Shown here: one piece after another, positions 39,831 through 50,765 of the stretch | How positions within the stretch are numbered: the stretch's first letter is position 1 | Layout: the number at the start of each line of letters is the position of its first letter | Origin: Saccoglossus kowalevskii | Lineage: Eukaryota; Hemichordata; Enteropneusta; Harrimaniidae | DNA: 64,000 nucleotides | Direction of reading: 5' to 3' | NCBI RefSeq assembly: GCF_000003605.2 | Contig: NW_003156737.1 | Location: forward strand, 568,489 to 632,488 | Translations under genes and position numbers: made by a program | Notes under the pieces: model-generated | Told to the model about the DNA's origin: nothing | Seen by the model: the letters and a program-made list of their open reading frames with translations, nothing else | Databases searched by the model: none

Positions 39831-42800
39831 CATGTTTTTATTTTATCGGCACCAATATACAGAACATCAAATGCCGTGTTTTGTTCACTCTTAGTTAGAG
39901 CATACCTCTTCGTTTCAACTAATTTGAATTTGAAAAAATTATCTGAACACTCTCGTAAATTAGAGTTTAGTGGCACAGTCCTTGAATTAGTAGTGTGTTG
40001 ACTTGTTGATATGAACGCTGTGACGTCACTGTCTGAGCACTTCTCAATCAATATAAATCAATCAGCTGAAGATATTCGGCTTTTGACAATTCTTTATAAG
40101 GTTTCCACTTTGAAATGTCGTCATTAGCGACGTCGATTACTCCAAAAGCACGACTAATAACGCATCCACTGGAAATCTGAATGAAGTTAGTGCTTTCAGC
40201 CCTTTCAATGCCCTGCACTTCACACCTCGATGTGATGACAGGGAGCCCAGCAACTACGATCAACTGTATACAGTCTCTATGTGTGTGTGGGGGGGGGAGT
40301 ACCGGCTGGTATCTATTGTAAGAAACAGACAAGGGATGTAGGATCCAGCCAGCTCACATTTTTTTAAATTCGAAAAAACAGCAAAAAGAATGAAAAATAA
40401 AATCTAAAAAAAGATACCAGCTTGAAGAATATTGGAAGCCGTCATATCATGAACTAGCGCCCTCTATGTTCAAAATGTCAAATCATTTTGCTTTTTTTTT
40501 TGCGGTAGGTGTTTTTCGGCGAGGCACGTAGAAACATTATTTTTTCTTGACCTTACGTACATTATTACTGTTAATTGTAAGCTACATGACTTATAATTGA
40601 GATATTCCAGTTATGATTATGTTAATGTGGCAACTGCGATCACGTCACGTGAATACATTGACTGTGTGACTTTGAAGGTGGTATTCATACTCATCTAAAG
40701 ACACTTACGCTTGTTAATACTTTTGATGGCGGACCAAGATCATACCACGACCGGACGCATAGAGCCGGGAACAGCCACTGGTGGCGCTGTATAGTTTTAA
40801 AAATATTTAATGGCTCGCAAAGTTAGATTTATATTACAAGAAACACATCACTTATTAAATCTTGTGACTAGTTTTGTATAGTAATATCCACAAAAAGCTG
40901 AAGGTCAAGGCAGAAAATATGTGCTTGCGGCATTTCATAAAAAATGGTTTCTAATAATAATTGCACCTTAAAATAATATTCATGAGATATGTCTACGTCA
41001 TAAGTTATTAGCATATTTTTTATGAAGTGCGCATGCTTCAGGTTCACAACACATGCGTGAAATGAAAATTGACCTGCTACTTGAACACACACAAAAATCG
41101 GTCGGCTACTTGAAAATTGTGCTGCTATCTGGAAAATCTGTAAATATGACGCATAAGTACAATTGTATTGTGTATGCTTACGAAGTCGAGTAAACCACGA
41201 GATGCTGAACTCTTCTAGTTACGAACATCGAGTTACAAAAATGACCTCGCCCAATTTTACAAAACTACTTCCAATTGTAACTCGATGTTCAATTAACAGT
41301 TAACCGAACTTCGAGTTACGGATAACATAACATTTTTGTTCATAAATTCCCTAACAACAACATTATCTCCTTCCACGCCACTAAGGCACAATATTTCAAC
41401 AACAGGTATCAAATAATCCATGTCTACTTTAGTCAACTAATTTCTTGTTCTGGCTCCTATAACTTTTAATACGAAACGTGTTGTCAATTGAACGAGTTTC
41501 CGTTCGCCCTCACAAAGCGGTAAATACAGAATCTCAGCAGGTATCCAACTACCGTAAATTAAATCACTTGCAAGTTGAAAGAGTCGGCTGTGGGTTTCGT
41601 CCGCGTCTCCAAAGGCCGTCGAATGAAATTAAGTTTTGCAAGTTAATCTCATGAATGTCGGTACTAGATGACAAATTTATCGGGTTCCTAAGCAAAATCT
41701 CAGATACGTCACCATCTTGGGAGGCGGGGGCTAAGCCTCTCTGGCGGCCCTTCACTAACAATTGTATATGTCATTTCCCACAATTTTGCGGCGTGCATGG
41801 CAATTTTCAATGGTTCCCATCGCATGACCGATTTCAATAAAATAATAACTACTCAATCTTTCCTTGGAAACAATATTTTGGTAAGATTAGGACATCTTTA
41901 CGTTGTTATATTTAAACAATAAATTGTTCATACTTTCTTCTATGTCCCGGGATTTCGAACCTGAAACCACGCCCTCGGTGGTGAACTTAAGATAACATAT
42001 ACTGTATGACATGGCGATACAGGGGAGTGCGCTTAATTACGGTCATAAGATATAGTAATAAATTGGAATGAATGCTGAACGTTGTCAGCAACGTATATTT
42101 ATGTGCTGCTGTAACCAGTTTCTTTTTGTAATGCCATGGATAGTGAGTAACTTGCGCCGTTTTTGATGTTTAGGATTTTCTTTATATGAAGCAAATATGT
42201 ACGGCAAAACTGCCACTGAAACGTCTCATTGGGAATCGCTGCCGTCTACGCTGTGAGTCTTCACTGAGAACACTCGAAACTGAGTGACGTATGAATGCAG
42301 AGATATAATGTTATACGTTTATGAGAAAGGCATTTCAAACACTTCTAACGGCACTCTGACATTCTTACCTGGTGAGTGGTGAAATGACTGTCAAGATGTT
42401 CCCAATTTTGTATTCAGTAAATTGATTGCTGAAAGTAACATTTACTGTGTATTTCGAAATTGTCAGAAAACAATGTATGCACACAAATTGAGTAATGTGT
42501 ATTATAATACAGGAATTAAAATATTACATATTTAAAATATAAGTGTTGTTTTTTAGTGGGAAAGCGGGTATGAGAGATGTATGTTAGGTACAGTTTTGCA
42601 TGGTGGATGTCTGTTCGATGTGATAGATGAATAACACGTGGTCATTCGGGCAATATCACGATTTACTGTCTGCCCTGGGCTGTTAGTAATGACTAATGTT
42701 GATGATGCTCAGTGTTGATTGACAACATATTTGCGGAGTTTGTGACCATTTCTTTTAACAAAGTATCAGCAACCCAACGGAGATTGTTTGTGTTCCTCCC

Positions 42801-44258
42801 TTTGCTGGCAAATTTATTTCTTCACACACATGTTTTTTTAAACACTTAAAATAAAATTTCACCTTAAGGGAAATTGACGGTGTACTTTCCATCAACAATG
42901 TTTTCATCAATAATTATCCTGGACTTGAAATCAAGGAAACCTTCACCTTTCTACTAGACTGCGCGTCAAACGACATGACCTCTGTTATACCATCCACATT
43001 CCCCATTTGCATAGTAGTATCGCCTTTCTGCTACATATGGTGTCTTCATTAGAGTACAATGACTTTGAGAAAGGTTATAGATCAAGCCTGTCTTCTATGC
43101 TGCTAAGTCAAGGCGTTTTTTCAAGAGAATGTCTTGTTTCATCTTTCAAGCGTTGTCATGGCAGATGATTAGCGTTGGTTATGAAAGTTACAGCTGCAAA
43201 GTACTCCATTCTCCTGTGAGTTTTCATAACAATGGGGGCGATGACGACTATCATATTGCTCATAATTTGCAACATATGTGGCAACTTATTTAGCAAATAA
43301 TTGTTGGACGATGACATGACAGCATCACGTCGTCGAGAACGTAATTCACGAGCATATTTAGAGGATTCCTTGTTTGTTGATCGAACAGTATCCCCTACAG
43401 GTTAGAACAGAGAATCATAATATGAATATACAATCAAAATACAGTCATCGAATCCTGTGCAATTGTTATACAAACAAGTTTGGGATCAGACTATTGCACA
43501 AAGATTTTAATCAAGTTCATTCAAATCAAGTACACACGAGACCGCGATTGATATTAACAATTGTTAACAATCGTCTTGATGTTTTCAGTCTATTGTTGTT
43601 CAGTGTTGCCAAGGCAAGTTTAAAAAAGTCATTTCATTCACATACCCACTACAATTAACACAAAATCGCAGCAGGTAATGTAACGTTCACTAAAATGGTT
43701 GGCAGGCAACGGATTGCTAGTACATGTATGGGGTATGATGGGTCGATAAAAAGAAGAAAAACATTTACTAATTGGCGAAAGGATGCTGGCAGTTATTCAG
43801 TGTAACGCTTGCAGGAAATTATTGTTCGTGTTAGTGGTTATTCTTTAAATGGCTTGTTTGTTAAATATTAGGATACACATTGTGATTGAGATCAATAAAA
43901 AAAATAATAACGAAATAAATTGGTGGGAATGACAGTGGCATTGTAGTGGTAATTGAGAGAAATTACATGTGTGTTAGCAATGCTTACCTGAACATGAAAT
44001 CCTTGCTCCGTATGTAGTTGCTATTTCCGTGAGGAGAGTACTTAGTTTAGGAACAGAGAAACTGTCACTTGCTACATTATACACCTGTGTATTATTTTCG
44101 GCAATTAGGCGTCCATCTTGATAAGGCGTGGTTGTAGTCACATGCGAATTGGGACGGATAGATTTACCACACAGCAAAGTAAATAAATACACTATAAATT
44201 GGAACTTTAAGAACATCGCCACCATACAACTAAATATACTTTTCTGTGGGTCGTCCAT
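39831..44258 (-). CDS. Candidate split gene, type II membrane or secreted protein, family unknown, possibly a pseudogene
   Basis: I do not recognise the family. Three minus-strand segments join in phase. Exon 1 is 44258-43988: 90 codons plus one base, ATG in GTCATGG context, donor TTCAG|GTAAGC. Exon 2 is 41754-41568: acceptor TTGTTAG, 61 whole codons, weaker donor GCAA|GTGATT. Exon 3 is 40276-39831: acceptor CACACACATAG after a C-run, ending ACATG|GTCAGT. Exon 1 encodes a short polar start, a hydrophobic segment (about residues 12-30, FLKFQFIVYLFTLLC) and an NNT glycosylation sequon. This fits a Golgi signal-anchor enzyme or a secreted protein. Exon 2 is polar and ends ...QPTLSTC. Exon 3 is open and protein-like (for example STNFIQISSGCVISRAFG) until a TGA at 40048-40050. 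It then continues in another frame for some 70 codons to the donor. One base gained or two lost would reconnect it, so it is either a pseudogene or an assembly error. No stop-ending exon was found. Confidence 0.35.
41223..41290. repeat. Perfect 16-base inverted repeat
   Basis: GAACATCGAGTTACAA at 41223-41238 is the exact reverse complement of 41275-41290. The loop is 36 bases. A third, partial copy (TTCGAGTTACG) follows near 41312. It lies in a would-be intron of the candidate gene. It could be a small transposon end pair or a transcription-factor palindrome. Confidence 0.85.
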
Positions 44259-46029
44259 GACAATTGGATACGGATTCGTCGAAGAATCAGCCGAAGCAAA
44301 CGTTATGTTTCGTAGGGGTTTTGATAAGCACGGACTTTGTACTTTGTCCAGCTGACCGTTATCTATGTGCAATGTGTAACATATTGGTAAAACACTTGTC
44401 TGTGCGTTCACCAGCAGTATATGGTTACTAAGTAACGAAAACCAGCTCACATACTGCCTAGTAGGCGTGTGTATGTGAAATTACAGAAAATAATGCAACT
44501 TGGCAATAAGGTAATGCAGCAATACACACACAAATAAATAAGAAAGCAGATTCTTTGTGTTCACGTGTATATGCATATTCATATTGTATTACTAGTATAT
44601 TTCTACAACAACTTTAACGTAGTAAAATCACCTGGGAAACATATAAACTGTTCCAGTCACGTGTCACAACTACGAAAACGATTATTGGTCACTCGTGGCC
44701 CTTATCTATATAAAGGAATAGCCACGATAAATAAAATAGGCACAGACGAGGACATTTTGTCACGGGGAGAACTTTATATCCTAGATTAGTCCGAATACGA
44801 GGATTTTATCTTTCTATTTAAAGCTCATCACGGCAAACTATCTATAGTTCTAACTATTTTATAAAATATTCTCGCCCATCAAATCGTAATGTGAAACGGA
44901 GCCATGCCTCTATTTCAAAATCGAATATGCTATAAACGTTCTAGAGCATTTATCCGCAATGCGTGAATGGGTACACGTGTGCGTCTTTCGGAATTTGTAG
45001 TTAGGTGCGTTTTTTTTTTTTATTTTTACCAGCCAGATTGGAAAATTACCCTTCTCGGACCATCTTTGGCAGCCAAGGATCATTTACTCGGCCGAAGCCT
45101 CAACATTAATCCATTTCACCGAGATTTACTGTGTGGTTCAATATGGCGGTGATTCGAGTTCAACCCAACACCGAATTTTTCGATGTGAGAACAATAGACA
45201 GTGATAAATGGTATTAGATGTTGGGGAATGGGATTTTTTTATAGTTAGATCTCATTAAGTAGATCGTGCGTATACGCTCTAACTACCACAATTTTAATAT
45301 GTATGAGAACAATGAGTACACATTACTCAACCATGGCACTCTCACATGTAAACGTTCTGGCACTTTCATAGCATTGTTAAATAGGGATATGATTCTATTT
45401 CACATTACATATTTCGTGCAGAATAGTTTACATGGGTGTCAAGTCGAATGAATCCCGAGTAAGAGGACATTGTTAAAGTTGTTACTCGGTGGGCAGTTGC
45501 AAAATTAATTCTGTATGAAGCAATTGATTGTTAAAGGTCAGACTTGATATTCGAATCAATAAGTGGAAAAAAATATATGAATTATGGGCGCAGCAAAGAG
45601 CATGCAGTAAGAATTAGGCTGACCCACATGAAGCAACCGGGAAAGGAGGGGTAAGCAGGGAATTGTGAACTTGTAGAATATATTAACTACTGCAATGGGT
45701 ACCACCAGTATACTTGAAAATGTGAAGCAACTTGACCAAATTTCAAGTAGAATTAGGAAATATTTGTGGAATGACATTGGGAACTGGGAAACAACTACCC
45801 AAAGTCCCTCATTTGGTTGTAGTGAAGTGGTCTGAAAATGGACTATTTTGTCCATTGTTCTCGTCTTTGCCGAACTAAGCGAAACATCCTGAAAAGACAA
45901 TACAATTTTGTGTCATGATACTCTAGACTCAGATGCAGTAATTCTGTCAAGAAAGTCGCAAATGGTCAAATAATGGAATGCAAAAATAACAAACATAATA
46001 ATATAAAAATTAAAAATGAACTAGAAAGT

Positions 46030-46040
46030 TTTATTTTATT
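46030..46040 (-). terminator. Probable polyadenylation signals of the metalloproteinase
   Basis: Two overlapping AATAAA hexamers on the minus strand (plus-strand TTTATTTTATT context, 46030-46035 and 46035-46040) lie about 310 bases beyond the stop codon. That is a plausible 3' UTR length. The cleavage site cannot be placed from sequence alone. Confidence 0.4.
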
Positions 46041-46271
46041 CCGCATCTTCCGTTCTCAAAATAGCAAAATAGTTAAACAGATCCGGTGTGTAACTTTTCC
46101 AGTTATCCAATTATACATGCCATTTGACAGCCCTGTCATGAATATGACTTCTGTGGCAAAATGCACTAGGTGTCGTCACTAGCACTTGCAATTTGCACAT
46201 ACAAAATAAAAGTCAGGAGAGACAACAGTTACACTGAATGTCCAGAACTGTCGCCTGGCACAGCAAATATA

Positions 46272-46288
46272 TAAATAAATAAATAAAT
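46272..46288. repeat. (AAAT)n microsatellite
   Basis: About four tandem AAAT units in the 3' flank of the metalloproteinase gene. Confidence 0.85.
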
Positions 46289-46346
46289 TGCGAGTATCAA
46301 AACAACTAGTCTTATAAAATTATACAATGAGTATCCCCCCCATAGG

Positions 46347-49300
46347 TCATTTACATCGCAGCCAATCTCTGCTAAATGAACGCCCGTAACGTTTGTCTGG
46401 AGTCTTTGACGTGTCTCTAAATCTCCAATACTTAGAACCCTTCACAAAGTACGTGAATTTGCCTATTGAAAACGCGTCGTCAAGATCAAAAGGCAGGCCC
46501 GGTAAAATTTCAAATAAATATTCACTCGGCCCAGGCAGAACTCGTTCAATGTCTTCGTCCCAAATATAGTATTTCCAACCTTTAGTAATATAGATTTCGT
46601 CGTCGCTAATGTGTCTGATAAATGCAGAGTCAGGATTTTTTGGAAGACCCATTTCGTGTGTCGATTTTGGATATCCCAGATCAAGTTCATTGTTAGTGTA
46701 CCTCCACATGTAGCGATCTAAGAAAGAACGAGACATTATAAGTGTTATAACATTAACCATTGCGATTATTTTCCATTCCATTGTTATTCAGGTATAATAA
46801 TATACCATCAATGTTTGTGTCACATACTTCTTTGAGTGGATCAGGCAATGAATTGTGTTATTCAAATTTTATTTTCAGTTTTTCTTAATATGGCGAACAC
46901 ACATGTGTAAAAACAAGATATGTATCCAAACTAACTATCGAGACTGTATTGAGCAATTGGAAAAACACAATAAATGATGCACTTGCATAATTAGCATAGC
47001 GTGAATTGAATATTATCTCACTGTTTACAAATATGCTAATTGTATAATTATTTAAATAATGTTCATGTATACATTCAGCACTTCAAATATTTTAAAAGAT
47101 TGTCAACAAATTTCTGATCCTTGAATTGCTGAAATGGATATACAGCCTACTTACCACAGTAATTACATACGTTGTTCCCAAGCGGTAGGGGACAATTTAA
47201 TTAATTGCCAGTTCACAATATTAAACGAAAACGTGTATGTTAAATGAAATACGTATATTATGTACAACGATAAAATAATTTTCGCCTTTTTTTATAATTC
47301 TGACACACACACGTACCTTTAAAGAAGTATATTTTCTCAGTTTTGGGCGATGCGAATGCCGTGGAAACACCATCAGGTATTCCCGGATACTGTGACGTCA
47401 ATCTTTTGGGGTAACCCTTCTTGACTCCGCTATGTCTACCAACTACCCATATATGGGCACCAGAAATGAGATATGTGTCACCAGCAGCATCTGTACGTGA
47501 GCAAACCATTGCAAACAAACAAACAAACCATTGCATAAAGCGTGCACGTGTAGTAAAAATTGTTTTCAATTGAGTGATATATTTTTGTCTTTATTTTAAT
47601 AAGCATGGTTGTGGATTGAAATCCAATCTATAACAAAGATTCAAGGTCGTGTCAATCCATGCAGAAGAATTGCACATACCTGTAAAAATTGCGTCAAATT
47701 TAACTGTGCAGATATCTGGTGCGATCGGTGGAAAACCTTGAATAGAAATCAAAGAGAAACAGTATTGCAATCGGTCACATTTTAACTGCATCATTATAGT
47801 AAACCACGCTATGATTACAACGACATTAATTGATGGCACGGTTGATATTATTTATCTGTGTTTGTCTGATGTATAAAAATTATGATGAAAAGTTTGGCGT
47901 TACAAACAGACACTCTCGTCTTGAAATTACAGGTTCGCAAGGTAATGAATCACTCGCTAAAATAAAAAAGGGGTCAATTTGTTAACCGCTTTCTATTAGG
48001 GATCCGAAGTGAAGGTTTGTGGCGATTGGATGATTCTTCCATTTTTTTACCGTTCACTCACCGTAGAGGCTATGAATCCCTTTGATATCGTCTGTCGCGA
48101 GAACAAAATCAGGGTCATAAGCAATATAAAATGGATGCATGAGGGCGCCTTCGTCTTTTGAGTGTCTCATTCCTAAACTGTGACCAATCTCGTGTGCGGC
48201 GACTGTGTCAAAACTTATTCCTTTCTTGGGGAAGATGGAAAACTTGTCGTCGGCGTCAAAATGAACTTGACCATGTGGCGGAGGATACGCGTGTCCTAGT
48301 ACGCCACCTGCAATTGTTATAAAAGAAGACATGTGACTGCTACGTGCTTATAGATGAAGCCAGTGCGAAGAGTTTATCAATGACGTAACTACTACGTGCT
48401 TAACATGTGGTGTCGTAATTTCTCGCACAATCGTAAATACTCAAGAAAGACTGACCTGGTCCATCAAATGGCCTGTTGTCGCCATGGCTACCACTCGCAA
48501 ATGATATGGCAATATCAGCCGTGTTATCATTCACTTCAACAAAGGACAATGGTGTGTAGTTACTCCAGCGCAAAAACGCCCGATATATGGCGCGCCTCTG
48601 TTCTTCTACCCCAATGCCGGAATAGTAGTTAATGAACCGGAATTTGACCTCGTTGTTGACCCACTTTTTACCTGAAGAAAAAGTCAACATGATAAAATCA
48701 AGTCTATCAGTATTTGACAGTACTTCCGTTATCTATACACAATGTATTGCCCGTTCTTAGAAGAACAATATTCTATGGCTGGGCGTGAAGCCGGTCAATG
48801 ATGAAATACTTACAGTTGCCCTTCGCACAATGTTTTTTTTTTCTCGAACAGGTCGGTGGATTATTGTTCGTAATACAAATGATAACGTTCAGTGGAATGA
48901 TTTCTCTATTTATTTTCTATATATATATGGTATAACTGTATATACATTTGTATATAATAAAAGTCGTAAACAGTGCGCTTGATGAGCACGTCCCCATTTC
49001 AATAAAGTTAGCACAAAACTTCCGACGACGCAGTATAGTCACAATCAGATCCGGAAGTTCTATGCGGTCTGGGGATTATTCAATCCTGCGTAGCATGTGG
49101 GTTTGGTCGTGATAATGAGTTATTGCTAACGCATGGAATTACTGTGACCAAATTAACTATGGCGGTACTGGAAGGCTGAGATGCAATTTGATGTTCTCGC
49201 TTATGTTCTATTGCGCATATGCAGTACTTCAAATGCATATGTATATATTATATATAAATGCAATCCAGCTCTACAATATTTCGCAATATGACTTTTTCTG

Positions 49301-50765
49301 TTTGTGCGGGTTTGCGTAAGTTATTGAATTCAATGTTTTCAATTTTGTCGTATCGTGAAATGTTTTTTTCTGCTTCCCAAGAACTTGCAAATGGATCGTG
49401 TTACCAGTTCGTTTATACTCCAAATAACATTGAAATAAGTTTCAAAAATTTACCTGAGACAGAATATCTACGAAATCGGTTGTCTTCCTCTTCAACACCA
49501 CATCTCAGTGCTGTTTTCCTGTTGTTGGCGTCAATGTCATCAAGTCTTTGATGTCGCTGAAAATGTCGTATTGCATCGCGGAGTGGATTGCTTTCTCCGG
49601 CCAGCTGAACGACCTCTGACCCATGACCATGCAATTTCAGGCTGCTCTGTCGGAGATTATACAAACAGAAAACGAATGATATCAAATGTTAACCATTCAC
49701 CATGAATGCAAATCCCAATATACCTTCCTGTAAGTCGCGCCCTCTTGTGCCAAAGGGCATCTATGACGTAAATGGGTGACTATTGCCGTTCGAAGTGTCG
49801 ATATCGTTTCAATCTGTAGCCGTCTATGAATGAAAATAATTATATTATAGACGAAGAACGACTGCATGGACAAATACAGGTGTCGATATGAGCATTGCTT
49901 CACCCATTTACGTCATACTGACGTCACAGACGCGCTGCGCCACTAGGGGCGTGGTTTTGAAAAAAAACACCGACAATTACACAGTCATTGAAAAGAAGTA
50001 AGCTTATTTGCAGTGAATGAAAGTTCAGTAAATAAACCCCAGAAAAGAAAAGTGATTAATGTCCACCTGTGACAGCCGATTCTTGTTTACAACGTGTCAT
50101 GTAATATTCGCTCATATCTATGCAATGTGTTTGAAACATTTGAACTTCACGGTGCAGTAACAACAAATGTACTTGCCAATTAGACACCGCAAACACCCGC
50201 AAAATGTAAACACGTTTAATGGCCATTAAGGTTGGTAGTAATCCAATTTTCATATTGCTGGCTTTTTTTAAAAATCGACATAATAACATTCATTTTTTCA
50301 TAGCGATGTTATTTTTGGTATATCTTGCATATACTACATTGTTATCATCGCATATGTTGAAATTGCAATTTGCATAATTAGCAGACATGTCTTGTCTGAT
50401 TTGAGTAGCTGGTGTATATAATGCAACTTAGGAATAGTTAAATAAGTATAATTACTCACCCGGGGTGGCTAATTTACATAATAAGTTTGTTTTTGAGTTT
50501 TCGTTATACTAAACAACTTTAATGTTGTCTATTTAAATCATAAAAATAATTCAAGAGAAAAATTGTAACTTTAAATGTGATTCCACAAAATGCCAAATAC
50601 TTGAAGAAATATCGCAAAGTTTTGAACTTGTAAAATTTATGTGGACTTAATGTTTACAACACAATTAAACTAAGCATTCTCTCTTACCTCAGCTTCAATG
50701 GCGTACGTAGTTACTACCATCCATAGCGATAACACACTAAATATGATTGTTCCACCCGATCCCAT
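46347..50765 (-). CDS. Secreted matrix metalloproteinase (MMP, peptidase M10A) with hemopexin domain
   Basis: A zinc endopeptidase of extracellular matrix, rebuilt from seven exons: 50765-50688, 49646-49454, 48671-48456, 48307-48062, 47736-47680, 47490-47317 and 46717-46347. All introns are GT-AG, intron 1 phase 0 and the rest phase 1. The CDS is 1,335 bases, 444 residues. Residues 1-22 are a signal peptide. The propeptide carries a variant cysteine switch, LRCGVEEED (C75), where PRCGVPD is usual. RFRR (83-86), a furin-type site, comes next, then the catalytic domain from Y87. The structural zinc ligand set is present (SHGD, GHAYPP, VHFD). The catalytic zinc motif is HEIGHSLGMRH (H201, E202, H205, H211), with the Met-turn ALM (M219). 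A linker of only about eight residues leads to the four-bladed hemopexin domain, bounded by C254 and C443, a likely disulfide pair. There is no membrane anchor. The furin site predicts intracellular activation, as in MMP-11 or MMP-28. The orthologous class cannot be fixed from sequence alone. The ATG follows TTACC and starts a clean signal peptide. Confidence 0.96.
49735..49957. mobile_element. Palindromic MITE-like element in metalloproteinase intron 1
   Basis: An 18-base perfect inverted repeat (TATGACGTAAATGGGTGA at 49763-49780; complement at 49900-49917) is flanked outward by diverged complementary ends: GCGCCCTCTTGTGCC on the left, and CGCCACTAGGGGCGTGG on the right. Total span is about 220 bases. 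The internal arms contain a CRE-like TGACGTAA and the ends resemble CTCF cores. No clear target-site duplication is seen. It lies within the first intron (49647-50687). Confidence 0.55.

Larger units (their letters stand above)
44259..46346. other. Intergenic, no supported gene
   Basis: A good TATA-like sequence (CTATATAAAGG, 44706-44716, plus strand) has no gene assigned to it. At 45.01-45.15 kb a T-rich tract ending ACCAG precedes 40 open plus-strand codons, which would suit an exon, but I could not link it to anything. A 114-codon minus frame at 45.56-45.90 kb shows no motif. The stretch ends with the metalloproteinase 3' flank. Confidence 0.5.

Noticed and set aside
39831-40051. Weak resemblance of the end of the candidate gene's third exon to a semaphorin-type sema strand (VLYIGADK)
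   Set aside because: Only a few residues agree and the surrounding order of motifs does not fit a sema domain.
41941-42010. tRNA-like B box on the minus strand (AGGTTCGAAATCCCGGG)
   Set aside because: No A box or cloverleaf could be built upstream. At most a tRNA-derived SINE fragment, too weak to annotate.
44706-44716. CTATATAAAGG, a good TATA-box match on the plus strand
   Set aside because: No plus-strand gene follows, and the nearest candidate gene is on the minus strand. Such matches are common in AT-rich DNA.
48396-48632. Plus-strand frames across the metalloproteinase (48396-48632, 49258-49705)
   Set aside because: Antisense shadows of exons 2 and 3, whose minus-strand reading matches MMP domains with correct phases.
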